From assembly GCA_017642485.1 (NCBI GenBank), contig JAGCPC010000116.1, forward strand, positions 1-42,470: 42,470 bases of DNA. The letters run 5' to 3'. How positions within the stretch are numbered: position 1 is the stretch's first letter; each line of letters begins with the position of its first letter. Source of the stretch: Prevotella sp. GTDB taxonomy: Bacteria; Bacteroidota; Bacteroidia; Bacteroidales; Bacteroidaceae. A program made the position numbers and the translations under genes. This document shows, piece by piece, positions 15,108 to 24,297 of the stretch. Under the pieces are notes generated by a model. It was given only the letters and a program-made list of their open reading frames with translations. It ran no database searches and was not told the origin of the DNA.

Positions 15108-15895
15108 AACTACTTATCGACATAGGCAACTCCACAATTGTTGTCGCTACGGTGACAAAAACGGGAGATATAGGCAAGACTTGGCGCTTCAAGACCATTA
15201 AGGAGGAAACAGTGAAATTTTTTCGCCACGAACTGTGGGCCGGTTTCAAGAAGCACAACATGCTCGTGACAGAAATCAACGACGTAGTGATAAGTTCCGT
15301 AGTGCCGGAGGTAAATGACGATGTGGCACAGGCTATATCAGACCTCACAGGGGTGATACCACACTTCTTTGGTATGGACGATGCACTGAAAGCCATCAAG
15401 GTGGATGTGGAGTCGCCACTGCAGGTGGGTAGGGACCGCATAGCCGATGCTATCGGTGCCCTCAGTCTGTACGGAGCACCTGCCATAGTATTTGACTTTG
15501 GCACGGCAACGACGGTGGGTATCATCAACGAGAAACAGACATTCATCGGAGGCATGATAATACCTGGCGTCAAGACATCACTCAATGCACTGAGCTCTAA
15601 AGCATCACAGCTGCCAGCAATCGATATGGAAAGACCACGTAGCATAGTAGGAAAAAATACGTTGGAATGCATGCAGAGTGGCATAATGCATGGTTCGGCG
15701 GCAATGGTAGATGGACTCATAGATAGACTGATGCCACTCATACACTCAGATGACGTGAAACTGATAGCTACTGGAGGAATGGCTAAATATGTGGTGCCAT
15801 TCTGCCAGCATAAGATAATAATAGAAGACTTCCTGCAGTTTAAGGGAATACTCGCATGCACGACAGCAAGCAGGTATAACCTGCATGTAGTATGA
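15104..15895 (+). CDS. coaX: Type III pantothenate kinase
   Basis: Phosphorylates pantothenate with ATP; the type III class belongs to the ASKHA fold and is not inhibited by CoA in studied members. The 263-aa product has the N-terminal phosphate loop DIGNST (D6, N9), VGRDRIADAIGA, the second acidic motif VFDFGTATTVGII, GGMIIPG and a late ATGGMA. It overlaps coaBC by 4 nt upstream and the kinase-like gene by 4 nt downstream. Its place between coaBC and panD-panC-panB confirms a CoA role. No coaA (type I) is needed if this is active. Confidence 0.95.
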   Translation: MKLLIDIGNSTIVVATVTKTGDIGKTWRFKTIKEETVKFFRHELWAGFKKHNMLVTEINDVVISSVVPEVNDDVAQAISDLTGVIPHFFGMDDALKAIKVDVESPLQVGRDRIADAIGALSLYGAPAIVFDFGTATTVGIINEKQTFIGGMIIPGVKTSLNALSSKASQLPAIDMERPRSIVGKNTLECMQSGIMHGSAAMVDGLIDRLMPLIHSDDVKLIATGGMAKYVVPFCQHKIIIEDFLQFKGILACTTASRYNLHVV

Positions 15896-16713
15896 TGATG
15901 ACACTCACAGCCGACAGCGGAAGTACTAAAACCACGTGGCTACTCTCCGACGGAAACATATCGTGGACACTGACGACACAGGGTATAAACCCCTTTCATC
16001 AGCAGTATGACGTGATGAGTCGCATAATAAACCACGAGCTCCTCACACACTCTGACTTTCCGGACAAGGCACACATTGACGAGATTTATTTCTATGGTGC
16101 TGGATGCACCAAGGACAAATCGCCGATACTGAAGTCTATATTGCAGGAAACTTTCCCCCATGCTCATATAGAAGTGGATAGCGATATGCTGGGTGCTGCA
16201 AGGGCACTCTTTGGCGACAAACCAGGCATAGCATGTATACTGGGTACCGGTGCCAACTCTTGTCTATACGATGGTAGAGACATCGTAAGCAACGTATCGC
16301 CGATGGGCTATATACTCGGTGATGAGGGAAGCGGAGCGATGATGGGCAGAACCTTTGTCAATCTGCTATACAAGGGCGGACATCATGATGACATAAAGGA
16401 TTTTGAACATGAGACGGGACTGACGCAAGCTGACATTATACAGAAGGTGTACAGAGAACCTATGCCAAACAGATTTCTCGCCTCACTGGCGCCCTACATC
16501 AAAAGCATCAGTGACAAACCTTGGGTGAAGGAGATGATAACAGACTGCTTCGGACTGTTCTTTCGTCACAACGTACGCCACTACAACCGCCCTGATCTAT
16601 GTTGCTCATTTGTTGGTAGCATAGCGTATTATTTTGAGGACGACTTGCGCGAGGCAGCAAAAAAAGAGGGTTCTCTCATCGGGAAAATAATGAAAGAACC
16701 CCTTAACTCTTAA
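15892..16713 (+). CDS. BadF/BadG/BcrA-type ATPase, possible amino-sugar kinase
   Basis: ASKHA-fold protein, 273 aa, resembling the BadF/BadG/BcrA/BcrD family and eukaryotic-type N-acetylglucosamine kinases; substrate uncertain. Nucleotide-site motifs are ADSGSTKTTWLL near the N-terminus, LGTGANSCLYDG in the middle, and LGDEGSGAMMGR; a C-terminal FVGSIAYYF helps define the adenosine site. The frame can begin at any of three consecutive ATG codons (15892, 15895, 15898); the first gives a 4-nt overlap with coaX and hence coupling. Last gene of the pan-coa block, with 11 bp to a convergent gene. An activity linked to CoA is possible but not shown; cell-wall sugar recycling is the more usual guess for this family. 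Confidence 0.8.
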   Translation: MMMTLTADSGSTKTTWLLSDGNISWTLTTQGINPFHQQYDVMSRIINHELLTHSDFPDKAHIDEIYFYGAGCTKDKSPILKSILQETFPHAHIEVDSDMLGAARALFGDKPGIACILGTGANSCLYDGRDIVSNVSPMGYILGDEGSGAMMGRTFVNLLYKGGHHDDIKDFEHETGLTQADIIQKVYREPMPNRFLASLAPYIKSISDKPWVKEMITDCFGLFFRHNVRHYNRPDLCCSFVGSIAYYFEDDLREAAKKEGSLIGKIMKEPLNS

Positions 16714-16724
16714 TATTAGCTTAC

Positions 16725-17249
16725 TTACTCTGCTCCATTGATACGCTCGGCACTGGTGGCACCCATATTGCTGAGGCGCATCTGTACGTAGTAAAATTCC
16801 TCATTGGTCTCATCCGGTGAACCCACGCTGACAACAAACAGCAGATCGTTGCCATCAACTTTATCAAAATTCATGCCCAGTAGTACACCATGCTCGATAA
16901 AGTCCTTGGGTAGGACGGGAGCGAAGTTGGACTTTGAGAATGTCTTCTCGAAGAACACTGAGCCATCAGCCCTGTTGACGGTAAGCGTCACGCTATTGTC
17001 ACAGTACTTGGTGTCGTGATTGGTCACCTGAGACAGATTGCTGTCAGCATAGCGCTTGATGGTGTAGCTATACTCTGCTCCCTTAATCCATGTTAACGAA
17101 CCAGACTGTTCGCTGGATGCCATGGACTCAGGGCCTTCCTGAGGTTTCTCTACGATCTTCTCTACAATAATATCGTCAGTCTGCTCCTTTTTCTTGCAAG
17201 AGACGGTTACCACCAACGATAGGAATAATATGAGCGCTATTCTGTACAT
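16725..17249 (-). CDS. Predicted lipoprotein of unknown function
   Basis: 174 aa. The N-terminus MYRIALILFLSLVVTVSC has a lipoprotein signal with C18 as the probable lipidated residue, followed by a lysine-rich and then acidic linker (DDIIVEKIVEKPQEGPE). The mature part looks beta-rich (SLTWIKGAEYSYTIKRY, SVTLTVNRADGSVFFEKTFSK) but I recognise no family. It starts 5 bp after the TPR gene ends, so both are one unit and may act in the same envelope process. A lysine after the lipidated cysteine, rather than acidic residues, does not look like the surface-export signal described for Bacteroidota, so a periplasm-facing location is my guess. Confidence 0.75.
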   Translation of the reverse strand: MYRIALILFLSLVVTVSCKKKEQTDDIIVEKIVEKPQEGPESMASSEQSGSLTWIKGAEYSYTIKRYADSNLSQVTNHDTKYCDNSVTLTVNRADGSVFFEKTFSKSNFAPVLPKDFIEHGVLLGMNFDKVDGNDLLFVVSVGSPDETNEEFYYVQMRLSNMGATSAERINGAE

Positions 17250-17254
17250 ACTAT

Positions 17255-17941
17255 TTACTTCAGTCTCTCGATGTACTTGTCGATCTCCTGTGCAGCAGCA
17301 CTTACCATGTACTTCTTCTTTATCTCCTCATAGATCTTGAGGGCATCATCCTTTTTCCCTTGGCTCTCAAGGAGACGTGCAGCCTTGATGAGGAAAGTTG
17401 GTGAGAGTGAGTAGTTGGCGCCGTCCTTTGTGGCATCGTCAGCCATTTCTGCAGCTTCTTTGAATGAACTTATCGCCTTGTCTATATTACCTGTGTTGGC
17501 ATAGGCATCGCCCAGTGCAGCGGTGATAGCAGGGCTTATCATGGCATCATCCTTTGTAGAGAAGTCCTCGAGATACTTCACTGCCTCCTGCCACTTACCC
17601 AACTGCGCGTATGATAGTCCAGCATAAGCTTTTGCGAGGTTGGCAGCATCAGTGCCACCATAGTTGTCAATAACGGCGATGAAGCCCTCTGTCTGCTTGT
17701 CGCCATTGAGCGCCTTCTGGAAATCGCCCTGCTCGAAGAGGCTCTGTGCCTTTGCAAGTGCTGTTGATGCCTTCTCCTCACGTGGTCCAGCGATAAATGT
17801 GCCATAAACTATGCAACCTGCTATAATAATGATGATAGCAGCGATTGCAGTAATGATTTGCTTACGATACTTCAGAAAGAACGCTTCCTGTTTGTTGAGT
17901 GATTGCTCCGTAGCAGCAATGTTTTTGTTTGATTTAGCCAT
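17255..17941 (-). CDS. Membrane-anchored tetratricopeptide-repeat protein
   Basis: 228 aa from ATG 17941; a longer frame begins at 17989 but that stretch contains the predicted transcription start. Topology: a short basic cytoplasmic N-terminus, one membrane span at about 29-51 (IITAIAAIIIIIAGCIVYG), and a periplasmic region with TPR helices. Examples are FEQGDFQKAL, LAKAYAGLSYAQLGKWQEAVKYL, ALGDAYANTGNIDKAISSFKEA and AARLLESQGKKDDALKIYEEIKKKY. This resembles YfgM-type proteins, which in E. coli act with periplasmic chaperones, but TPR proteins are too diverse to assign a role. Transcribed with the lipoprotein gene from its own promoter. Confidence 0.82.
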   Translation of the reverse strand: MAKSNKNIAATEQSLNKQEAFFLKYRKQIITAIAAIIIIIAGCIVYGTFIAGPREEKASTALAKAQSLFEQGDFQKALNGDKQTEGFIAVIDNYGGTDAANLAKAYAGLSYAQLGKWQEAVKYLEDFSTKDDAMISPAITAALGDAYANTGNIDKAISSFKEAAEMADDATKDGANYSLSPTFLIKAARLLESQGKKDDALKIYEEIKKKYMVSAAAQEIDKYIERLK

Positions 17942-17984
17942 TATGTTTTTATTTTTTTTATTTGTTTTCTGATATATACAAAGC

Positions 17985-17996
17985 CACAAATTTGTG
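17985..17996. promoter_or_regulatory. 12-bp palindrome at the predicted start of the TPR transcript
   Basis: CACAAATTTGTG is a perfect palindrome beginning one base after the -7 element. It could be an operator half-pair or a 5' RNA hairpin. It may also be chance, given the AT-rich setting. Confidence 0.3.
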
Positions 17997-18028
17997 CAAA
18001 GTTACAAAAAAATCCTTATATCAACAAA
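17997..18028 (-). promoter_or_regulatory. Promoter of the TPR-lipoprotein unit
   Basis: On the minus strand TTTG (18025-18028), 20 bp, TAACTTTG (17997-18004). It separates this pair from the helicase gene that ends at 18030. Confidence 0.75.
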
Positions 18029-18029
18029 C

Positions 18030-19439
18030 TTATCTCTTATTATTCTGTTTTTTTTCTCGTTTGCCGTGGGGTTTGCCGTGTCTATCGTCTCGCTGGCGAT
18101 TTTGTCCAGAATGTTTGCCATGAGATTTCTTGTGATATGGCTTTTTAGATGGTGAGGACGATCTATACTCTGGGCTCTCGCCACAATCATTAGGGAGTGT
18201 ATTTTTAGTGATGGTACGCTCAAGGAAACGCTCTATCCTACGGAAATACATCATATCGTCCTCAGCAACAAGGGTTATAGCGACACCATCGCGCTCAGCT
18301 CGTGCGGTACGTCCGATACGGTGAATATAATCTTCCACATCACGCGGTACGTCATAATTGATTACCATCTGTATATCATCGATGTCTATGCCTCGTGCTA
18401 CGATGTCAGTAGCTACGAGTACATCAATATTGCCAGACTTGAAGCGGTACATGATATCGTCGCGTTCTGCCTGTGAAAGGTCAGAGTGCATAGCTCCGCA
18501 GTTGACCTTCATCTGCTGTAGGGTGCGGTTGATTTCTTTCACCCGCTGCTTTTTTCCTGAAAATATGATGACACGCTTCAGACTGTACGGCTGTCCTGAC
18601 TCGGGCATAAAACCCTCACTGTATAAGTGCTTGAGTATTTTGTTTTTGAATGGTGCATGACACAGATATGCCGACTGCTGTATCTTTTCCGCAGGTTTGC
18701 TGACAGCTATCTTCACATTGACGGGATTGTGAAGTAGTGTGTTAGCGAGACGATTGATGTTGTCTGGCATCGTGGCAGAAAACATTATTGTCTGACATTT
18801 TATGGGACCCTTGACACCTGTCGTGGGATTTACTCCGATTTGTTTTGCTATAGCGATGATATCTTCGGAAAAACCCATGTCGAGCATGCGGTCAGCCTCA
18901 TCGAGTATGAAAAATGACAATCGCGATAAGTCGAGGTTACCCATCTGCATATGTGAGATGAGGCGTCCTGGTGTGGCTATGATGACAGATGCACCTTTTC
19001 GTAAAGCTTCCAGTTCCTGATCGTAACGGTTGCCGTCGTTGCCTCCATATACTGCCACCGAACTAATGCCGTCGAGGTAGTATGAAAAACCCTGCATTGC
19101 TTGATCTATCTGCTGTGCAAGTTCTCGTGTGGGTGCCATGATGAGGCAGTTGACTGCATCCTCTGGATAACCGCCGTCGTCGAGGAGTGACAGTACTGGT
19201 AGCAGGTATGCAGCAGTCTTTCCTGTACCAGTCTGCGCTACACCCATGATGTCGTGTCCTTCGATTATATGATCGATGCATGCTTCCTGAATGGGTGTAC
19301 ACACATCGAAGTGCATATCCCACAGGGCATCGAGAATATTGTCGTTAAGCAATGTCTCGTCAAAATGCAATCTGTCTGCATTTTCCGTACCATTGGAACT
19401 TTTCTGTTGTGTTATGTTGTCGTTTTTTCTTTCAGTCAT
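18030..19439 (-). CDS. DEAD-box RNA helicase (RhlE/DeaD group)
   Basis: ATP-dependent RNA unwinding, likely in ribosome assembly or RNA decay. The 469-aa product has all core motifs: the Q-motif region CTPIQEACI, motif I AQTGTGKT at 68-75, Ia PTRELAQQ, DEAD at 180-183, SAT, and in the second RecA domain VATDIVARGIDIDD and HRIGRTAR. The C-terminus (about 428-469) is a basic His/Lys/Arg-rich disordered tail (KKPYHKKSHGKH), probably for RNA binding. ATG start at 19439, 65 bp after lptF/G on the same strand with no clear promoter between, so it may be the last gene of the ftsY operon. Confidence 0.94.
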   Translation of the reverse strand: MTERKNDNITQQKSSNGTENADRLHFDETLLNDNILDALWDMHFDVCTPIQEACIDHIIEGHDIMGVAQTGTGKTAAYLLPVLSLLDDGGYPEDAVNCLIMAPTRELAQQIDQAMQGFSYYLDGISSVAVYGGNDGNRYDQELEALRKGASVIIATPGRLISHMQMGNLDLSRLSFFILDEADRMLDMGFSEDIIAIAKQIGVNPTTGVKGPIKCQTIMFSATMPDNINRLANTLLHNPVNVKIAVSKPAEKIQQSAYLCHAPFKNKILKHLYSEGFMPESGQPYSLKRVIIFSGKKQRVKEINRTLQQMKVNCGAMHSDLSQAERDDIMYRFKSGNIDVLVATDIVARGIDIDDIQMVINYDVPRDVEDYIHRIGRTARAERDGVAITLVAEDDMMYFRRIERFLERTITKNTLPNDCGESPEYRSSSPSKKPYHKKSHGKHSGQNRQRDDRHGKPHGKREKKQNNKR

Positions 19440-19504
19440 ATTGTTTGTTCGGGGATTTCGATTTATATGTTTGTACGAAATATAGAGTATAAAAATAGAT
19501 TCGA

Positions 19505-20656
19505 TCAGTTGGGGGCCTTACGGTAGCAGAAGTATGCCACAAAGGCGAATATGATATTAGGCATCCATGCTGCCAGCATCGGTGGTGCTCCAGCATTGAC
19601 AGCAAATGATGATGACACCGTTTGGAGCATGATGTACACGAAACTCAGCACCAATCCCAATCCGAGATACATTCCCATGCCTCCCTTACGTTTCCTGGAA
19701 GACAACGAAGCACCTATTATTGTGAGAATGAACGATGCAAATGATGTGGCGATTCGCTTGTGATATTCTACTTGGTATCTCACAACGTTAGATGACCCTC
19801 TGTCGATTTGCTTTGAGATGTAATCTGCCAGTTGTGGTGAGGTAAATGTCTCCTGCTGACCTCTCGAATATACGAGGTCCGTTGGTTCCATAAAGATTAT
19901 GGTGTCCATAGTTGTGCCTGATGTGATTTGTTCACGCACTCCCCGCATGTTGCGTATTTTCCAATTACTTGCTTTCCAATGATACTTAGAGTCAGAAATG
20001 GTGTCATACTGTATTTCTATTGCCGTCATGTGCGACACTAACTTCTTGTTTTCAAACTTGTCAAGACAAAATCCATATCCTCGTTTACGAACATTATCAT
20101 AATGTTGCATGTAGGCTATGACACCTTTGTCAACTTGTAGCTGAACATTTTCAGCAGAAGTATTTTTCTTATTATTCTTGTATAGTGCCTCGAAGTTTTG
20201 ACGTATTACTGTTCCGTGAGGTATGACATATGCTGACAAGCAATAGTTTAGACCCGAGATGAACATACAGGAGATCATATATGGTTTCATCATCCTTCTG
20301 AAACTTACGCCAGATGCCATAATTGATATAATCTCACTATTGCCTGCCATCTTGGATGTGAAGAATATCACAGCAATAAATACAAACAGGGGCGAGAAGA
20401 GGTTGGCGAAATAGGGAATGAAGTTTGCATAGTAATCAAATACTATTGCTTTCCAAGGTGTATGAAACTGTTCAAACTTGTTAAGGTTTTCGTTGAAGTC
20501 TATAACAATACTTATGCTGATTATCAGCAAGATAGAGAAGAAGTATGTACCAATAAACTTTCCTATGATATAACGATCCAAGCGTCCTATAATTTTCGAA
20601 AAATCATAGGAGCGAAGCGAGGCAAATATTTTGTTTGTGGAAAGTCTTTTTAACAT
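19505..20656 (-). CDS. LptF/LptG-family lipopolysaccharide export permease
   Basis: Inner-membrane permease subunit that, with LptB and a partner, extracts LPS for transport to the outer membrane. The 383-aa product has the family plan: three N-terminal spans (starting DRYIIGKFIGTYFFSILLIISISIV), a periplasmic beta-rich domain in the middle (about 150-290), and three C-terminal spans ending with AAWMPNIIFAFVAYFCYRKAP. Only one copy is in this window; LptF and LptG are hard to tell apart here. It follows tgt by 8 bp, so the two are co-transcribed. Confidence 0.92.
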   Translation of the reverse strand: MLKRLSTNKIFASLRSYDFSKIIGRLDRYIIGKFIGTYFFSILLIISISIVIDFNENLNKFEQFHTPWKAIVFDYYANFIPYFANLFSPLFVFIAVIFFTSKMAGNSEIISIMASGVSFRRMMKPYMISCMFISGLNYCLSAYVIPHGTVIRQNFEALYKNNKKNTSAENVQLQVDKGVIAYMQHYDNVRKRGYGFCLDKFENKKLVSHMTAIEIQYDTISDSKYHWKASNWKIRNMRGVREQITSGTTMDTIIFMEPTDLVYSRGQQETFTSPQLADYISKQIDRGSSNVVRYQVEYHKRIATSFASFILTIIGASLSSRKRKGGMGMYLGLGLVLSFVYIMLQTVSSSFAVNAGAPPMLAAWMPNIIFAFVAYFCYRKAPN

Positions 20657-20664
20657 GTAGTTAC

Positions 20665-21792
20665 TTATAATCTTCTCTGCATATTATCAACAACACTCTT
20701 CTTCCACTGCGTGAAATCATCATTTTCTATGTGCTTGCGTGCATCAGACACCAGCCGTAGGTAAAAAGCGAGATTGTGTATGGATGCTATCTGCAGAGCA
20801 AGATACTCTTGAGCCTTGAAGAGATGGTGCAGATATGCTTTTGTGGTAATCTTATCGATATCGCAGCCGTCAGGGTCAAGGGGGGTGAAGTCATCCTCCC
20901 ACTTCTTGTTTTTCATATTCATCGTACCCTCATAGGTAAAGAGCATCGCATTACGGCCATTACGTGTAGGCATCACGCAGTCAAACATATCGACTCCTCT
21001 CTCAATATTCTCAAGTATATTCCAAGGTGTGCCCACTCCCATGAGATATCGTGGTTTATCCTTAGGTAGGATATCGTTGACCACTTCCACCATTTCATAC
21101 ATCACCTCTGCAGGTTCACCTACAGCCAACCCACCAATCGCATTGCCATCACAATTCTTGTCAGCTACATATTTTGCCGACTCCTGCCGCAGATCCTTGA
21201 ATGTGCATCCCTGCACAATCGGAAAGAGGCTTTGATGGTATCCATACAGGGGTTGTGTCTCGTCAAAACGCCTCACACAGCGATCCAACCACTTGTTGGT
21301 CAATGTGAGACTCTTGCGAGCGTACTGCCAATCGCTCTTTCCTGATGGGCACTCGTCGAGCGCCATGATGATATCAGCACCTATAATACGCTCTGTATCA
21401 ATGACATTCTCAGGGGTAAAGAAATGTTTCGAACCGTCGATATGACTGCGAAACTCGCATCCCTCCTCTGTCAACTTACGTATGCTGGAGAGCGAGAACA
21501 CCTGAAAGCCACCAGAATCAGTCAGGATAGGTCTCTCCCACCCTATAAACTTGTGTAGTCCTCCAGCCTTGCGCAAGATGTCAAGACCTGGACGCAAGTA
21601 GAGGTGATAGGTGTTTCCCAATATAATCTGAGCCAGCACCTGCTTACGCAGTTCCTCAAAGTGAACAGCCTTTACACTACCCACCGTACCCACAGGCATG
21701 AAGATAGGAGTGAGAATGTCACCATGATCGGTAGTTATCTTACCAGCACGTGCCCAACTATTGGCATCTGTATGTTGCAACTCAAACGTCAT
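20665..21792 (-). CDS. tgt: tRNA-guanine transglycosylase with altered zinc site
   Basis: Exchanges guanine 34 for preQ1 in tRNAs with GUN anticodons, in queuosine synthesis. The 375-aa product has normal length and catalytic residues: D92 in LTDSGGFQVFSL, D268 as nucleophile in GVDMFDCVMPTRNGR, and the base-specificity segments IMALDECP and IGGLAVGE. The zinc motif is unusual. Where E. coli has CxCxxC before AYLHHL, here the aligned positions are D308, C310 and D313, while the fourth ligand H339 (SIHN) is kept. Metal may still bind through two Asp, one Cys and one His. Between lon (18 bp) and lptF/G (8 bp) on the same strand. Confidence 0.95.
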   Translation of the reverse strand: MTFELQHTDANSWARAGKITTDHGDILTPIFMPVGTVGSVKAVHFEELRKQVLAQIILGNTYHLYLRPGLDILRKAGGLHKFIGWERPILTDSGGFQVFSLSSIRKLTEEGCEFRSHIDGSKHFFTPENVIDTERIIGADIIMALDECPSGKSDWQYARKSLTLTNKWLDRCVRRFDETQPLYGYHQSLFPIVQGCTFKDLRQESAKYVADKNCDGNAIGGLAVGEPAEVMYEMVEVVNDILPKDKPRYLMGVGTPWNILENIERGVDMFDCVMPTRNGRNAMLFTYEGTMNMKNKKWEDDFTPLDPDGCDIDKITTKAYLHHLFKAQEYLALQIASIHNLAFYLRLVSDARKHIENDDFTQWKKSVVDNMQRRL

Positions 21793-21810
21793 ATTCTTTT
21801 CTATATCACC

Positions 21811-24297
21811 TTACTTGGCATCGTGCTCCTCATCCTCGGGAATGGTGAAGTCAAGAGGATTGCTCACCTTTTGCTTTGTTAAGGCAAAATCGAGTACATC
21901 AGATACGCTCTCCACATAGTGGAATGATACACCTTTCAGATAATCTGGTGCAATTTCCTCAATGTCCTTCCTATTAGCATCGCAAAGCACGATATCTGTG
22001 ATACCTGCTCGCTTGGCAGCAAGTATTTTCTCCTTTATACCACCTACTGGCAGCACTTTGCCTCGCAGGGTTATTTCGCCTGTCATCGCAACGTTTTTGC
22101 GTACTTTACGCTGTGTCAGAGCTGATGCTATAGAAGTAGCTATTGTGATACCTGCTGAAGGTCCGTCTTTTGGCGTTGCACCCTCAGGAACGTGTATATG
22201 AATGTTCCAATGACTGAATATTCTGGAATCTATACCCAACAATTCGGCATGAGCCTTGATATACTCTAAAGCTATCGTGGCACTCTCTTTCATCACGTCA
22301 CCAAGATTACCTGTTAGGGTTAGTTTTCCACTCTTGCCTTTGGATAGGCTCGTCTCTATGAAGAGTATCTCTCCTCCTACACTTGTCCATGCTAGTCCCG
22401 TCACTACGCCAGCATACTCGTTACCCTGATATATGTCGCGGTAGAATGGCGGTTTTCCAATTAGGTCCTCTACGTTCTCAGGGGTAATCTTGTCGTATGG
22501 TAAATCAGTATCACGCATAAGGTAGAATGCGAGTTTTCTGAAACATTTGTTTATCTGTTTCTCCAACTGTCGCACACCACTCTCGCGAGTGTATCTCTCG
22601 ATGATTTTCTCCAACGCCGTTTTTTTGAAATTGAGCTTCTTATTTGCTGCCATTCCCGTTTTCTCCTTCTCGCGTGGCACGAGGTGGCGCTTGGCGATTT
22701 CTATCTTCTCCTCTGTAGTATATCCGCTGAGTTCTATTATCTCCATACGATCCAACAATGGACCTGGTATAGTAGATAGAGTATTGGCAGTGGCAATAAA
22801 CATTACCTTGGAGAGGTCGTAGTCGAGATCGAGGAAATTATCATGAAAGGCATTGTTTTGCTCAGGATCGAGAACCTCCAATAAAGCTGATGCAGGGTCG
22901 CCATGATTGGTGTTTTGCGTTATTTTGTCGATTTCGTCGAGAATAAATACGGGGTTGCTTGAACCTGCCTTCTCTATGCTCTTTATAATGCGTCCGGGCA
23001 TAGCTCCTACGTATGTACGGCGATGACCACGTATCTCGGCTTCGTCATGCAGTCCGCCCAGACTAACTCTGACATATTTTCTCTTTAGTGCATCAGCGAT
23101 GCTTTTTCCAAGACTTGTCTTGCCCACTCCAGGAGGACCATACAGACAAAGTATGGGAGACTTCATGTCGCCACGCAGGTTGAGCACAGCTATATACTCC
23201 AATATGCGCTCCTTAACCTTCTCCATGCCATAGTGGTTGCGATTAAGTATTTTCTGAGCACGTGCTATATCCATGTCATCCTTGGTAAACTCGCCCCATG
23301 GTAGTTCCACTATCTGTTGCAGATAGGACAACTGTACATTGTAGTCGCTGGACTGTGGGTGCATCTGCTTGAGGCGCTCCATTTCTTTGTCAAATGTCTC
23401 CCTTACCTTAGCATCCCACTTTTTTGTTTCAGCCTTTTCACGCAGTTTAGCAAGTTCTGGTGATGACTCTTCGTCACCCAGTTCCTTGTTAATCATCTTG
23501 AGCTGATGACGCAGAAAGTACTCTTTCTGTTCATTGTCGATGGTGTGTTGTGTGCGATTTTGTATGTCCAGCCTGAGGTTGGCATATTGTATCTCTCTGT
23601 TGACGTACTCAAGTAGTTTAAAGGCTCGACTCATGATGCTGTTTGCTGACAGCAACTCCATTTTCTCGTTGAGTTTCAACGGGATATGGTAAGCTACCAT
23701 GTTTATAAACAGCTCTGGGTCATCTATGCTATGCAGCGATAACTGTAATTCAAAAGGGAAGGTGTCACTCTTGTCGATCAACTCTGAAACTCGCTTTCTC
23801 AGGTCGCTTACAACAGTGAAAAATTCCATATCTTCTCCATTAGGCTTATCTTCTGGCATTGGCACCACATGTGCACGAAGAAATGGTTCTTCCTTCACTA
23901 CGCTCTCTATACGACAGCGTGTCAATCCTTGTGCTATAAAGGCATAACGGTTGAGTTGTCCAGGCATCTCAAATACCTTGAGGAACTGCGATATTACGCC
24001 ATATTCGCACAGGTCCTCTGCGGAGGGTTCTTCTATGCTTATGTCCTTCTGACAGAACATAGCAAACTGCTGTTTGGGATGTTTCTCTATATATTTTACC
24101 AGTTGGCGTGTGGTGTCACGAGCTATAGTGACCGATGCCAGCACTCCTGGAAAACTCACAATGTTGCGAGTTATAAGAACAGGCATATCACCTTCTTTTC
24201 CCATGCTGAACATCTTTTCGATGTCACCTTCAAACTCTGCAAACATACGCATTTGTGATTCCTGTGGCTCACCCATTATGTCGTTGAATATATTCAT
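21811..24297 (-). CDS. lon: ATP-dependent protease Lon
   Basis: Cytosolic AAA+ serine protease for damaged and regulatory proteins. The 828-aa product has an N-terminal substrate-binding LON domain (about 38-245), a coiled-coil region, the AAA+ module with Walker A GPPGVGKT at 387-394 and Walker B ILDEID at 452-457, and the protease domain with the Ser-Lys dyad S714 (KDGPSAG) and K755 (GGIKEK). A short acidic tail follows. Its ATG overlaps the stop of the HU-LysM gene by 4 nt (ATGA). The link is notable because E. coli Lon degrades HU subunits. Confidence 0.97.
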   Translation of the reverse strand: MNIFNDIMGEPQESQMRMFAEFEGDIEKMFSMGKEGDMPVLITRNIVSFPGVLASVTIARDTTRQLVKYIEKHPKQQFAMFCQKDISIEEPSAEDLCEYGVISQFLKVFEMPGQLNRYAFIAQGLTRCRIESVVKEEPFLRAHVVPMPEDKPNGEDMEFFTVVSDLRKRVSELIDKSDTFPFELQLSLHSIDDPELFINMVAYHIPLKLNEKMELLSANSIMSRAFKLLEYVNREIQYANLRLDIQNRTQHTIDNEQKEYFLRHQLKMINKELGDEESSPELAKLREKAETKKWDAKVRETFDKEMERLKQMHPQSSDYNVQLSYLQQIVELPWGEFTKDDMDIARAQKILNRNHYGMEKVKERILEYIAVLNLRGDMKSPILCLYGPPGVGKTSLGKSIADALKRKYVRVSLGGLHDEAEIRGHRRTYVGAMPGRIIKSIEKAGSSNPVFILDEIDKITQNTNHGDPASALLEVLDPEQNNAFHDNFLDLDYDLSKVMFIATANTLSTIPGPLLDRMEIIELSGYTTEEKIEIAKRHLVPREKEKTGMAANKKLNFKKTALEKIIERYTRESGVRQLEKQINKCFRKLAFYLMRDTDLPYDKITPENVEDLIGKPPFYRDIYQGNEYAGVVTGLAWTSVGGEILFIETSLSKGKSGKLTLTGNLGDVMKESATIALEYIKAHAELLGIDSRIFSHWNIHIHVPEGATPKDGPSAGITIATSIASALTQRKVRKNVAMTGEITLRGKVLPVGGIKEKILAAKRAGITDIVLCDANRKDIEEIAPDYLKGVSFHYVESVSDVLDFALTKQKVSNPLDFTIPEDEEHDAK

